This document shows positions 24,166-34,256 of a stretch of 64,000 nt of DNA, piece after piece. Source of the DNA: Porphyromonas pogonae (GTDB lineage Bacteria > Bacteroidota > Bacteroidia > Bacteroidales > Porphyromonadaceae); the NCBI RefSeq assembly GCF_036320655.1, contig NZ_CP143258.1, forward strand, positions 62,001 to 126,000. The letters run 5' to 3'. The stretch's first letter is position 1. Each line of letters starts with the position of its first letter. The notes beneath the pieces were generated by a model. The model was given only the letters and a program-made list of their open reading frames with translations, ran no database searches and was not told the origin of the DNA. Made by a program: the position numbers and the translations under genes.

Positions 24166-26226
24166 TCAATCGTTTAATATCGTTTTGTAATACTCATACA
24201 AGTCTTTCTGAGATCGGTATAGAGGTTTGGGGGCGGTGAGGCGCCGAGGCTCTCCCTTGTTGCAGTTTACATAGTGTCCCTGACTTGTATCACGTAGACC
24301 GGACTCCACTATTCTTTTCAACTGGCATTTGATATCGCTGTCATAGACGGGTGATATCACTTCTATGCGCCTGTCGAGATTACGATTCATCCAGTCGGCT
24401 GATCCTAAGAAATACTTTTCGTTGCCCTCGTTACAGAAGATAAAGATACGGGAATGCTCTAGATAACGATCAATAATGGCATTGATAAATATGTTTTCGC
24501 TCACTCCTTTTACACCCGGCACTATGGAGCAGTTACCCCTAAGGCACAGCTCTATCCTCACCCCGGCAGTAGAGGCTTCATAGAGCTTGCGCACCATACT
24601 CTCATCTACTATATGGTTTATTTTTATCAGGATGTAAGCATCCTTTCCCTCTTTTTTATTCTTGATTTCTTTATTGATAAGGGCGTAAAACTTGCGCCTC
24701 ATCTCATTGGGAGAGACCAGCAGTTCTTTGAACTTAAAATTGATAAAAGGTCGCTCTATGTAGTGAAATACTTTGTTTACATCACTCACAATACCCTTGT
24801 GATGTGTCATCATCATATAATCTGTGTACACACGAGCCGTACCCTCATGCAGATTACCTGTACCTATACAGGCTATATCGCCATGCTCAGTAGATATATG
24901 CACCATCTTGGAGTGTATCTTGAGAGATTCGGGGCCAAACACGACATTCACCCCGGCTTCTTTCATCTTCTTACTCCAGTTGATATTGGATGCTTCGTCG
25001 AAGCGTGCCATGAGCTCCACTACTGCAGTGACTCGCTTGCCGTTTTGGGCAGCAGCCATGAGAGCCTTGATAACTTTGGAATTGGGAGCCAACCTATAGA
25101 GGCTGATCTTGATGCTGGTTACTTCCTTGCTTATCGCCGCCTCACGCAGCACTCTGAGGAAATGGTCGAAATTCATGTAAGGGAAATGAAATCCGCAGTC
25201 TTTCTCGAGAATCCTATGCAACATGCTCTCTGAGTACTGCACCTTGTCCATAAAAAGCGGAGGCTGGGGCTCAAACTTGAGATCACTCCTGCCACAGTCA
25301 GGAAATGACATGAGATCTCTGAGATTGTGATAGCGTCCGCCAGCAATGCGCATGTCAGACTTCTCCAGCCCGGCTTTGTTCATCAGCCTTTCCTGTATCC
25401 TTTTGGGCATGTTGTGGTCATACACCATACGCACGGCTAGTGCCTGCTTGCGTTTCTTGATGCCCTGTGACACTTTCTCCAGCACACTACTCTGCAAGTC
25501 GCCTTCAAACTCCACCTCTGCATCTTTGGTAAACTTGAAGTTGTAAGCTGTAAAGTGATCGAAGTCCATACCGGTGAAGATGTAAGGCAGGCAGAAGCGC
25601 ATGACATCGTCGATGAACATCAGGTAGCACTCACCTGCTTCGTCCGGCAACCTGATAAATCGCCCAAACTCTTTTACGGGAATCTCAATGATGGCCAGCT
25701 CCTTACCCTTGACCTCTTCATGCTTATTGATACGCCCAGCCTCTACAGCGAGGTAGAGCGTTTCCTTGAGATGATAGTCTTTGTTGAAAGTCATGCTTTC
25801 TACAAACACGGGATTGGAAGAGCCGTTGAACTGATTCATGTAAAATGAAAGCACTTGCTCCTTCTGATGCTCATTGAGTTGTGTCTCATTGATGATATGT
25901 ATATGCTCTTTTTCAAGCTCGACAGAGAGATCATCGAACGTTTTTTCAAAAAGACGGGAATAACATGTATTGAGCGAACTGATAGCATGCAAAGTGTGCT
26001 CTGCTCTTTTGCGGGTATTGCGGGGGATATTGCCACTGTACTCGGCTATGCGGCGGAGCGATGCTACACGTACCCGGAAAAATTCATCCAGATTATTCGA
26101 ATAAATACCCAGAAAGTTGAGCCTTTCAAGCAAAGGCACATCAGAGCGGCCTGCTTCAAGCAACAATCTTTTGTTGAAATACATCCAACTCTCGTCTCGT
26201 TCGATATAAGGATATTTACTATTCAT
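24166..26226 (-). CDS. ppk1: Polyphosphate kinase 1
   Basis: PPK1 reversibly polymerises the gamma phosphate of ATP into polyphosphate. The 686-residue protein contains the N-terminal domain starting YIERDESWMYFNKRLL, and the phosphorylated histidine is in KIHSKMVHI (His438). GTGNLHEGTARVYTDY follows. The second catalytic lobe has YLEHSRIFIF and LGSADWMNRNLDRRIEV. Length is normal. ppx follows directly. An exact -7 box lies at 26260-26267. Confidence 0.95.
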   Translation of the reverse strand: MNSKYPYIERDESWMYFNKRLLLEAGRSDVPLLERLNFLGIYSNNLDEFFRVRVASLRRIAEYSGNIPRNTRKRAEHTLHAISSLNTCYSRLFEKTFDDLSVELEKEHIHIINETQLNEHQKEQVLSFYMNQFNGSSNPVFVESMTFNKDYHLKETLYLAVEAGRINKHEEVKGKELAIIEIPVKEFGRFIRLPDEAGECYLMFIDDVMRFCLPYIFTGMDFDHFTAYNFKFTKDAEVEFEGDLQSSVLEKVSQGIKKRKQALAVRMVYDHNMPKRIQERLMNKAGLEKSDMRIAGGRYHNLRDLMSFPDCGRSDLKFEPQPPLFMDKVQYSESMLHRILEKDCGFHFPYMNFDHFLRVLREAAISKEVTSIKISLYRLAPNSKVIKALMAAAQNGKRVTAVVELMARFDEASNINWSKKMKEAGVNVVFGPESLKIHSKMVHISTEHGDIACIGTGNLHEGTARVYTDYMMMTHHKGIVSDVNKVFHYIERPFINFKFKELLVSPNEMRRKFYALINKEIKNKKEGKDAYILIKINHIVDESMVRKLYEASTAGVRIELCLRGNCSIVPGVKGVSENIFINAIIDRYLEHSRIFIFCNEGNEKYFLGSADWMNRNLDRRIEVISPVYDSDIKCQLKRIVESGLRDTSQGHYVNCNKGEPRRLTAPKPLYRSQKDLYEYYKTILND

Positions 26227-26259
26227 ATGGAATAAAGCTATGTTTTAGAGGTATTATTA

Positions 26260-26267
26260 CAAAGATA
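26260..26267 (-). promoter_or_regulatory. -7 box of ppk1-ppx
   Basis: The minus strand reads TATCTTTG, an exact TAnnTTTG match 33 bases before the ppk1 ATG. Confidence 0.65.
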
Positions 26268-26829
26268 TATTTTAATTAGAATAATATGCCATAGCCTTTC
26301 ATATAATAAAACCATATAAAGGAGCCTAATGTTGGGAAAAACGATGATCGTATACCTGTTCGAGTTGATGAAGGAACTATCAGAGGCTAACGGTTACTCC
26401 CATTTATAGGAATATGAGCGACTATATCTTCTGATTTGGATTTACACGAAGTGATTGATAAGGAAAATTGATATGAAAATTCATAAAAAGAGAAGCTAAT
26501 GGACTGAAACCTGATGGCATAATTTTTATGCTCTATCCTTGTTTTGCAAATAGCTATATAAATTATTTTACTATCAAAATAACAGCCTTCGACGCTGAAA
26601 TCTTGTCGGTATGCTGCACATCGCAACGTGTGACAGTAGAATTACCACAATGTTCTATCTTTATGATAGTGAATTTATTTAAAAAGCAATTGTTTTAATT
26701 ATGTTTGCCAACATAATCGGTAAAAGGTTATGAGGATAAGCCTATACAGGAGCACCTATATATAGTATAGGGGTGCAAATCGACACACAAATGCGGTAAA
26801 CACATCTTGTGGCATAGCGGTTAAAGTAC

Positions 26830-26948
26830 TTTAACTAAAACACTAAAACGTTTTAGTTAAAACACAAAAACATTTTAACTGTAATACCACGGTGTTTTAA
26901 CTAAAGGACAACGGTATTTTAACTAAAACAAAGCGGTGTTTTAGTTAA
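26830..26948. repeat. 22-bp-period repeat array 2 (core TTTTAACTAAAAC)
   Basis: TTAACT begins at 26831, 26875, 26897 and 26919, all on one 22-bp grid. The two slots in between or after (26853 and 26941) hold the inverted form AGTTAA at 26855 and 26943, each displaced by the same 2 bases. The array thus has six units, four direct and two inverted. The bases between cores vary. Confidence 0.85.
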
Positions 26949-26998
26949 ACCATATAGGTGATACCCTTGAAGAAAAGTGAAAAATAAGGAAAATAAAA

Positions 26999-27036
26999 AT
27001 CCTGCCAAAAAGGTTACAAAACCTATTTGGCAGGAT
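26999..27036 (-). terminator. Rho-independent terminator of trxA
   Basis: ATCCTGCCAAAAAGGTT pairs with AACCTATTTGGCAGGAT (one mismatch). On the minus strand the stem is followed by TTTTTATTTT. It lies 68 bases after the trxA stop. Confidence 0.88.
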
Positions 27037-27104
27037 ACTACTTGCTTGTACAAGAAGACTATATACCTCTCAGAGAGTAATCATAGCCTGTAATGTGTGT
27101 TATA

Positions 27105-27419
27105 TTAGAGCAACGCGTCAATCTCTTTCTTGAAAGTATCTTTGTTTTGCGCACCTACGAGTTTCTTTACCACTTCGCCGTTTTTGATAAAGAGCACAGT
27201 GGGGATATTACGTACACCAAACTGCATTGGTAGCGTTTGGTTAGCGTCCACATCCACTTTACCAATGATCACTTTGCCTTCATACTCAGTAGCCAATTCT
27301 TCGATGATGGGACCTACCATGCGGCATGGACCACACCATGTAGCCCAGAAGTCTACTACCATTGGTTTACCTTCAGCTTTGAGCGCTTCGAAATTCGCGT
27401 CTGTTATTTCCTTTGCCAT
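27105..27419 (-). CDS. trxA: Thioredoxin
   Basis: The 104-residue cytoplasmic thioredoxin has the active site WCGPC at residues 28-32 and the cis-proline region GVRNIPTVLFIKNGE near 70-84. It reduces protein disulfides with electrons from thioredoxin reductase. The length is standard and there is no signal peptide. dnaE ends 41 bases upstream on the same strand. A strong terminator follows. Confidence 0.96.
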   Translation of the reverse strand: MAKEITDANFEALKAEGKPMVVDFWATWCGPCRMVGPIIEELATEYEGKVIIGKVDVDANQTLPMQFGVRNIPTVLFIKNGEVVKKLVGAQNKDTFKKEIDALL

Positions 27420-27460
27420 AACTATGTTTATTTAATTGTTTGTATTATGTTTCGTTTATA

Positions 27461-30400
27461 TCAGCTCACCCTGTAGGTAACGCCAAACTCTTCAAATATA
27501 TTAAAAAAGTCCGGAGTAGGGTTGATGCTTCCTATATTTGTTTTAAGTATAACAGCATTTTCTCCCGAAAGTTCGCTCACAGCAAAAGAGAGTTCGGCAT
27601 TGCCCGGGTATTCTTTGATTGTAGCTGCTATACTCTCTACAATGTTATCGTCTATACCATCGAGCTCCAGGTCTATAGTTACTTTTTGGATCAAATTGTC
27701 CACAACATCAGGCAGTAGTTCGATACTATTGATATTGAGGTCAAGTTCATCGGGGTTCCATTGTCGGGGTTGCACCGTGGCTTTTATAAGAAGAAAGAGA
27801 TCCTGCTTGCAATAGTTACTATACTTGATATGGTTATTACCAAAGAGAGCAATCTCAAAATTACCGCTGAGATCTTCCAATGTCATGCGGGAGTATGGTG
27901 TATTCTTACGGGTAAATCCCTCAAATGTACGGGTGACCATACCTGCAAAAACAAGTTCCCGGTTTACCCCCAAAGCAGCAAGATCAGAAAGCTCCGACAT
28001 ATGGACATTGCAGTAATGATCGAGGATGATACGATACGGCGCCATGGGATTGGCTGATAAGTACAGCCCCACAAGCTCTTTTTCCTTATTGAGCTTATCA
28101 AGATCTGTCCAGAGCTGTACATTCTCGCTCGGCATGGGACGGGGTATGGCCATAGCTCCATCGTCGGACCCAAATAGAGAGAATTCCTGCTGATGCTTAT
28201 CCTCTTGAAAAACACTTCCGTAACGGATCAATGATAGAAGGAAGGAATCCTCAGCACCATTGGCAGAAACCGCAAAATAAGCTTCACGGCAGAACCCGAA
28301 GCTATCGAAAGCACCGGAGAGTGCCAGTGACTCCATGGTCTTTCTATTGCAAGACGATAGATTGGTACGCTCCACAAAGTCATAAATATCTTTGTAGACT
28401 CCGTTTTCCTCACGTTCCTTAATAATAGATTCCACAGCTCCCTGCCCTACACCTTTAATAGCACTAAGTCCGAAACGGATATCCCCCTGTGCATTTACGG
28501 AGAATTTGTAATCCGATTCGTTGACGTCGGGCACAAGTACACGTATCTTCATGTTCTTACACTCGTCCATCAGTTTGGTGATTTCCGTGATGTTGTTGAG
28601 GTTGCGACTCAAAGCACCAGCCATGTATTCGGAAGGGTAATTAGCCTTGAGATATGCCGTCTGATAAGCCACCCAACTATAGCATGTGGCATGGCTCTTG
28701 TTGAAGGCGTAGCTGGCAAACTTCTCCCAGTCGGCCCACACTTTATTGAGTATTTGCTCCTTATGTCCATTAGCTTTACCACCCTCGAGGAATTTGACTT
28801 TCAGGGCATTCATCTTATCGATGAGTTTCTTTCCCATCGCCTTACGGAGTGAGTCTGATTCACCTCGAGTAAAGTTAGCCAACTCACGCGACAGTAACAT
28901 GACCTGCTCCTGATACACTGTGATACCGTAGGTGTCCTTGAGATAACGCTCCATCTGGGGCAGGTCGTAGGCAATGGGTTCGCGCCCATGCTTACGAGCG
29001 ATAAATGATGGTATGTACTCCATGGGGCCGGGACGGTACAACGCATTCATAGCAATAAGATCCTCAAATGAAGTGGGCTCCAACTCACGCAGGTACTTCT
29101 GCATACCGGCGGACTCAAACTGGAATGTCCCCACCGTGCGCCCTTCACTGTAAAGTTTGTAGGTAGCCGGGTCTTCCAACGATATTTTATCGATATCCAG
29201 ATCGATACCGTGACGCTTCTTGATGTTGAGTACAGCTTCTTTGATTACTGACAGGGTCTTGAGTCCGAGGAAGTCCATTTTGATCAGTCCGGTCTCTTCA
29301 ATTACGGACCCTTCATACTGGGTTACCAGCATGTCTTCGCCCGTCTCCTTATCGGGAGCGGTACTGATAGGCACAATATCACTAATATCCGTTTTTCCGA
29401 TAATGACACCGCAAGCATGCACGCCCGTATTTCTCACATTACCTTCGAGCATCTGAGCATACTTGAGCGTATCTCTCATAACGGGATTGGGGCTCAATGA
29501 CGCCTGTTTGAGCTCAGGTACATACTCGATGGCTCTACGCAGATTTATCTTCTTGACATCAGGTATTTTGTCCGGTACAAGCTTGGCAAGACGGTTACTT
29601 TCGGCAAGTGGTAACTTCTGCACACGTGCCACATCCTTAATGGAACTCTTGGTAGCCATGGTGCCGTAAGTAATGATGTGCGCCACCTTCTCTTTGCCAT
29701 ACTTGTCGGTTACCCATCGGAGTACTTCGGCACGTCCGTCGTCATCGAAGTCGACATCGATATCAGGCATACTGATACGGTCAGGATTGAGGAAACGCTC
29801 AAAAAGCAAGTCGTACTTAATAGGGTCAATATCTGTGATGTTGAGGCAATAGGCCACAGCCGATCCTGCAGCGGAACCACGACCGGGTCCCACCGACACC
29901 TTCATTTTACGAGCGGCAGCAATGAAATCTTGGACAATAAGGAAATAACCCGGAAATCCCATGCTTTTGATCACACCCAACTCAAAGTCGATACGCTCAC
30001 GTACTTCTTCCGTGAGGTTTTCTTCGCCATACTTCTTTTTGGCTCCCTCATACGTAAGAAACCGCAAGTAATCATCAGCATCCTGAAACTCCTGCGGAAT
30101 AGGGAAGTCGGGCATGAGTGCTCCATTGTCAATGCTGTAAAACTCTACTTTGTCGAGTATCTCCAGCGTATTGGTAAGCACCTCAGGCACATCTTCGAAA
30201 ATCTTATTCATCTCCTCCGTACTCTTGAGCCACTCCTGCTTAGTGTAGCGCATACGGTTAGGATCGTCAAGGTCTTTGCTGGTGCTCAGGCAAATAAGGC
30301 GATCATGAGCTTCACCGTCTTCCTCATTCTCAAAATGCACATCATTGGTGGCTATAACCTTTACATCGTGTTTCTTTGCGAGATCAAAGATCACCCTGTT

Positions 30401-31150
30401 TACTTTTTGTTGCAAAGGATATATACTTTGATTGCCAAGCGGATTATGTGTTTCGTGTCTCTGCACTTCGAGATAGAAATCATCTCCAAAAATGCTCTTG
30501 AACCATTCTATTGTTTCAGAAGCCTTGTCAAGTTGCCCAGCCATAATCATTTGGGGGACTTCACCCCCCAAACATGCCGAACTCACAATAATACCTTCAT
30601 GGTATTTCTCAAGCAATTCCTTGTCAATACGCGGACGATAATAATATCCTTCAGTCCAAGAGTAAGAGACCATCTTGATCAAGTTCTTATACCCTTGTAG
30701 GTTCTTGGCAAGCAAGATAATATGCCAACCACTATTATCTATGGCTCTACCCGGTCTGTAAGGATCCTGCACAGAGGCATCTTTATCATGCCGCGTACGC
30801 CGGGCACAATAGGCTTCGCAGCCGAGAATAGGCTTGAAGAGTTGGCTTTCGCTCTCCTGTATCTTCTTCTGTAATTTCTGTACTCGATCGGCTTCCTCGC
30901 TATTGAGCTCCTGCTTATTCATCAGAGATTCTATCTCTTTTTTACAATCTTTGATGGTAGCTTTTACTCCGCTGTTTTTCTTGTTTACATAGTTGTAAAA
31001 CTCTTTGATCCCAAACATGGCTCCATGGTCCGTGAGAGCTATTCCCGGCATACCGTCGGCTATAGCTTTGTCTACGAGACCGGAGACAGAAGCCTGACCA
31101 TCGAGTAGCGAATATTGAGAGTGTACATGTAAGTGAACAAAAGGATGCAT
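27461..31150 (-). CDS. dnaE: DNA polymerase III subunit alpha
   Basis: DnaE is the replicative polymerase. The 1229-residue protein begins with the PHP domain (HVHSQYSLLDG, residues 7-17), then the polymerase core with catalytic aspartates in PDIDVDF (462-468). The fingers, helix-hairpin-helix region and a C-terminal OB-fold (MVTRTFEGFTRKNTPYSRMT) follow. This is the standard DnaE1 layout; PHP metal residues would need alignment to judge proofreading. An exact -7 box lies at 31246-31253. trxA follows 41 bases downstream. Confidence 0.97.
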   Translation of the reverse strand: MHPFVHLHVHSQYSLLDGQASVSGLVDKAIADGMPGIALTDHGAMFGIKEFYNYVNKKNSGVKATIKDCKKEIESLMNKQELNSEEADRVQKLQKKIQESESQLFKPILGCEAYCARRTRHDKDASVQDPYRPGRAIDNSGWHIILLAKNLQGYKNLIKMVSYSWTEGYYYRPRIDKELLEKYHEGIIVSSACLGGEVPQMIMAGQLDKASETIEWFKSIFGDDFYLEVQRHETHNPLGNQSIYPLQQKVNRVIFDLAKKHDVKVIATNDVHFENEEDGEAHDRLICLSTSKDLDDPNRMRYTKQEWLKSTEEMNKIFEDVPEVLTNTLEILDKVEFYSIDNGALMPDFPIPQEFQDADDYLRFLTYEGAKKKYGEENLTEEVRERIDFELGVIKSMGFPGYFLIVQDFIAAARKMKVSVGPGRGSAAGSAVAYCLNITDIDPIKYDLLFERFLNPDRISMPDIDVDFDDDGRAEVLRWVTDKYGKEKVAHIITYGTMATKSSIKDVARVQKLPLAESNRLAKLVPDKIPDVKKINLRRAIEYVPELKQASLSPNPVMRDTLKYAQMLEGNVRNTGVHACGVIIGKTDISDIVPISTAPDKETGEDMLVTQYEGSVIEETGLIKMDFLGLKTLSVIKEAVLNIKKRHGIDLDIDKISLEDPATYKLYSEGRTVGTFQFESAGMQKYLRELEPTSFEDLIAMNALYRPGPMEYIPSFIARKHGREPIAYDLPQMERYLKDTYGITVYQEQVMLLSRELANFTRGESDSLRKAMGKKLIDKMNALKVKFLEGGKANGHKEQILNKVWADWEKFASYAFNKSHATCYSWVAYQTAYLKANYPSEYMAGALSRNLNNITEITKLMDECKNMKIRVLVPDVNESDYKFSVNAQGDIRFGLSAIKGVGQGAVESIIKEREENGVYKDIYDFVERTNLSSCNRKTMESLALSGAFDSFGFCREAYFAVSANGAEDSFLLSLIRYGSVFQEDKHQQEFSLFGSDDGAMAIPRPMPSENVQLWTDLDKLNKEKELVGLYLSANPMAPYRIILDHYCNVHMSELSDLAALGVNRELVFAGMVTRTFEGFTRKNTPYSRMTLEDLSGNFEIALFGNNHIKYSNYCKQDLFLLIKATVQPRQWNPDELDLNINSIELLPDVVDNLIQKVTIDLELDGIDDNIVESIAATIKEYPGNAELSFAVSELSGENAVILKTNIGSINPTPDFFNIFEEFGVTYRVS

Positions 31151-31245
31151 AATATGTGTATTGTATTTATAGATAGTTTATTAAGATGACTACAGTGTGT
31201 ACATTACAGACCGTGTCATGATCTGTTATACCCCAAGACACAATA

Positions 31246-31253
31246 CAAATATA
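31246..31253 (-). promoter_or_regulatory. -7 box of dnaE
   Basis: The minus strand reads TATATTTG, an exact TAnnTTTG match about 95 bases before the dnaE ATG, implying an untranslated leader of nearly 90 bases. Confidence 0.55.
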
Positions 31254-31351
31254 GACAAAAACAATAGCTTCTTTCGGCATACCTCGAGGCTAATATCTTA
31301 TTTAAATTCCTTTTATTCTTTTTAACAAGATCGGTGCTAATATTATGCAAT

Positions 31352-31389
31352 TACCCCGAAAGTCCGGAATAACCGAAACCTTCGGGGTA
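31352..31389 (-). terminator. Hairpin after the DUF4298 gene
   Basis: TACCCCGAA (31352-31360) pairs with TTCGGGGTA (31381-31389), 41 bases beyond the stop. There is no strong T-tract, so terminator function is uncertain. Confidence 0.45.
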
Positions 31390-31430
31390 GTGCTAGATAG
31401 GTAATAAATGTGAGCTTATCGTAATTATTG

Positions 31431-31736
31431 CTACTGTAATTTACTTACGATCTTCTTAAGGATTTTTATCTTTTTCTCATAAATATCTTGCATAGCATTG
31501 TAAATATGATCCTGAGAAAGCACGGTATAGTTTCCTGACGATTCAAAATTATTGTAGTCATCGATCCATTCATTATAATAATAATCCGTCATCTCCGCTA
31601 AATGCTCATCTATAATCTTGATAGTTCTGTTGACTTCGGCGAGGTATTTCACATGGTGTTCCAGCGTTTTGAGCAGTTCCTGTTTACCCGCAATTACCTC
31701 TTCTCGTTCTTTTGAATTGTAATTTGTTTTCTCCAT
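31431..31736 (-). CDS. DUF4298-like protein
   Basis: The 101-residue helical, charged protein resembles the DUF4298 family in its order of motifs: a YY-x-EW-x-DY stretch (YYYNEWIDDY near residues 53-62), then VLSQDHIYNAMQDI near 74-87. DUF4298 proteins are small cytoplasmic proteins of unknown function. It stands alone between dnaE and the cyclo-ligase gene. The family match rests on the motif pattern and would need a profile search. Confidence 0.6.
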   Translation of the reverse strand: MEKTNYNSKEREEVIAGKQELLKTLEHHVKYLAEVNRTIKIIDEHLAEMTDYYYNEWIDDYNNFESSGNYTVLSQDHIYNAMQDIYEKKIKILKKIVSKLQ

Positions 31737-31886
31737 AATTTTATCTTTCTAAAAATATAAATTTTGGTAATTATACACAGCGGCTGTTTATGGCTTCGTC
31801 TATATGAATCCTAATATATGGTTTTTCATCCGAATATACATCATACCCGGGTGCTATTAAAGAAGGCGGATATTGATTATGATGCT

Positions 31887-32444
31887 TTAGAAGGCGTAAT
31901 AGACTATATGCATCTTCTTGTCCCACGGATCCACCGGCAAAGATGCTATTTTTTGCAGCCCAAATGTAACACCTATGCGATATGCATCCGTAAGGGCAAG
32001 ATAACGGTCGTAATAACCTTTACCACGCCCCAGTCTGTAGCCGTAACTATCATAAGCAAGTGCAGGAACCACTATCAGATCCAGACTCATGGGATCCACA
32101 GTTTCAGATATTCCCGCCGTAGGCTCCTGTATACCGAAGGAAGATGACCGAGAGAGCATATCCACACCCTCAAACGGATAAAAGTTGATGCATTCCGGTC
32201 CCTCTACTCGAGGCAGAAAAAACTTTTTGTCCGAATGCATATTGAGAAGAATGTGATCAAGCGAGGGCTCATCATGCAACGCTGCATACAGCCCCACACT
32301 TTGAGCCCGGGCAAAATGAGGATCGGCCAGCAACTGCTCACAAATATTACGAGCTCCACGGCTCCTCATATCATCCGTAAGCACTTCTCGGCTCAAAGTC
32401 CTAAGATTTTTCCTCAGCACATGTTTAGGTGTAGTAATCTCCAT
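31887..32444 (-). CDS. 5-formyltetrahydrofolate cyclo-ligase
   Basis: This enzyme (MTHFS, YgfA family) converts 5-formyl-THF to 5,10-methenyl-THF with ATP. The 185-residue protein has the N-terminal substrate region, FGIQEP (103-108) and the ATP-binding motif GRGKGYYDRYL (139-149). Length is normal. It is last in a likely unit with the S41 protease (63-base gap) and dCMP deaminase. The link to dCMP deaminase may reflect folate-dependent thymidylate synthesis. Confidence 0.93.
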   Translation of the reverse strand: MEITTPKHVLRKNLRTLSREVLTDDMRSRGARNICEQLLADPHFARAQSVGLYAALHDEPSLDHILLNMHSDKKFFLPRVEGPECINFYPFEGVDMLSRSSSFGIQEPTAGISETVDPMSLDLIVVPALAYDSYGYRLGRGKGYYDRYLALTDAYRIGVTFGLQKIASLPVDPWDKKMHIVYYAF

Positions 32445-32507
32445 AGCACAGTTATTGAAAGTATAGGCAGGGCTATACCCCCACCACTGTGAGGGTATAT
32501 TCCGCTC

Positions 32508-34235
32508 TTATAAAGCTTGGTTGGCGTACTTGTTGCGAGGCATCAATGTTTTAGGTGTAAAGCACGATACAGTCTGGTTCCATACAGAAGACTCATAGCG
32601 GTCACGCTTCAGTGAAGTAACACCCTCAATCGGCTTCTTCTTACCGGGGTTAGTATCGTTATTTTTGATCGCTTCCACTGCCAAGTCTACTGCTCGGTCA
32701 TTGGTGTTGAGTATGCGATAAAGCCCCTCCCTGTCAAAGAAGTACTCCGTAATGAGTGCACATAGATTCTTAAATATGAGTTTCTGAGAGCGCTCAAAGA
32801 GCATGGTGCGCATCTCCACGCCATTGTCATTGGCATAACGAGCAAATTGACGAGCAATATCTTGATGACTAAGGTGTTGTACAAGCTCCTCTATAGTCTT
32901 GAACTCACTCAGGCGGGCTCTGTTTCTATCGGAGTAAAGGAATGTAAATTTCTGAAATACCCCTGACTCCATAAGTCGCAAATAATAAGAGGTGATTCCT
33001 ACACTGTCACGTGGCACAAAGGTATCCGGCGTAATCCCACCACCACTGTACACTGTGCGTCCGCCATCGGTGAAGTATTTGACCGTATCAGCAATCTGGA
33101 TACTATCGGCGGAATAAAACTCTCCGTGCAAGAACCTATTCTGTATATCTTCTTCATAACCAAGCTCGTCATTCTTGCCATATTTCTTTTGTATGCATCT
33201 GCCCGACGGTGTATAGTAACGAGCCACGGTAAGGCGTATCACAGAGCTATCTGGCAATAAGTACGGGCGTTGCACCAGCCCCTTACCGAAGGTACGGCGT
33301 CCTATGATGCGTGCACGGTCATGATCCTGCATGGCTCCCGCAAATATCTCACTGGAACTTGCCGAGAACTCGTCCACCAATATGGTCAGAGGAACATCTT
33401 TTAGCAGTCCGTCACGTTCGGTACGGATATCTTCACGAGGGAATGACTTACCCTCAGCATACAGCACCAGCTTATTTTTGGGTAAGAATTCACTACTCAA
33501 AGCCACAGCAGACTCCAGATAACCTCCACTGTTTTGCCGCAAATCCAGAATAATACCTTTGAGCTTATTGCGATTCTCGGCATATGCCGTAAGTACCTCA
33601 GCATGTGTTTTACGTCCCCACCCGGTAAGTTTGAGGTAGAGTATGTCATTATTGATTTTGTACTCCGCATCAATACTATTGACAGGGACATCATCGCGCA
33701 CCACATTCACCTTGATATTGGATCCATTGCGTAGCACATCCAATTTCACCACAGAGTTGTGAGGCCCTTTGAGGCTCTTGAGTATACTATCCTGCGTTAC
33801 CCCTTTGCCATAGAGTTTCTTATTGTCGGCTTGGAGGATGCGATCTCCGGGTTTGATACCCGCACGCTCAGATGGCCCCCCGGGAATTACTTTGACTACG
33901 ACAACGGTATCGGTGATGGTATTGAACTGTACCCCGATACCACTGAAAGATCCGTCCAGCCTTTCCGACTCTGCCTGATTGATCTCCTTACTCAAATAAG
34001 CCGAATGGGGATCAAGCCCTTTGAGCATAAGCGGAATAGTCTCGCTCTGGAGTTGCTCCACATCTACGGTGTCTACATAGTGCTTATCAATCAGTCGCAC
34101 TACCTGATCCAGCAGGCTGGATCCATTGAAGATCCTGTTCCTGTTTATAAAATAAAATCCAACGTACCCCGCAGCAAACATAACCACTGAGATCACTACG
34201 ATACCCAGGATGTTGCGCATACCGGCTTTTTTCAT
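32508..34235 (-). CDS. S41 family C-terminal processing peptidase
   Basis: This 575-residue periplasmic protease has one N-terminal membrane helix (about 8-30) serving as signal or anchor. A PDZ domain lies at about 97-170 (GVQFNTITDTVVVVKVIPGG) and the S41 catalytic domain follows. The Ser-Lys dyad is Ser293 (EFSASSSEIF) and Lys318 (RRTFGKGLVQ), the same 25-residue spacing as in Prc. A C-terminal extension of about 150 residues follows. Such proteases trim or degrade envelope proteins from their C-termini. It lies 21 bases after the dCMP deaminase gene. Confidence 0.93.
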   Translation of the reverse strand: MKKAGMRNILGIVVISVVMFAAGYVGFYFINRNRIFNGSSLLDQVVRLIDKHYVDTVDVEQLQSETIPLMLKGLDPHSAYLSKEINQAESERLDGSFSGIGVQFNTITDTVVVVKVIPGGPSERAGIKPGDRILQADNKKLYGKGVTQDSILKSLKGPHNSVVKLDVLRNGSNIKVNVVRDDVPVNSIDAEYKINNDILYLKLTGWGRKTHAEVLTAYAENRNKLKGIILDLRQNSGGYLESAVALSSEFLPKNKLVLYAEGKSFPREDIRTERDGLLKDVPLTILVDEFSASSSEIFAGAMQDHDRARIIGRRTFGKGLVQRPYLLPDSSVIRLTVARYYTPSGRCIQKKYGKNDELGYEEDIQNRFLHGEFYSADSIQIADTVKYFTDGGRTVYSGGGITPDTFVPRDSVGITSYYLRLMESGVFQKFTFLYSDRNRARLSEFKTIEELVQHLSHQDIARQFARYANDNGVEMRTMLFERSQKLIFKNLCALITEYFFDREGLYRILNTNDRAVDLAVEAIKNNDTNPGKKKPIEGVTSLKRDRYESSVWNQTVSCFTPKTLMPRNKYANQAL

Positions 34236-34256
34236 TGAAATATGCCTCCTCGTTAT

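Larger units (their letters stand above)
26227..27104. other. Intergenic region between ppk1 and trxA
   Basis: About 880 bases hold the ppk1 promoter, repeat array 2 (26830-26948) and the trxA terminator (26999-27036). The frame 26387-26626 on the minus strand has no recognisable domain and is not supported. The rest is A+T-rich with no evident function. Confidence 0.7.

Noticed and set aside
26387-26626. 79-codon ORF on the - strand between ppk1 and trxA
   Set aside because: No domain, atypical composition and no promoter or ribosome-binding context.
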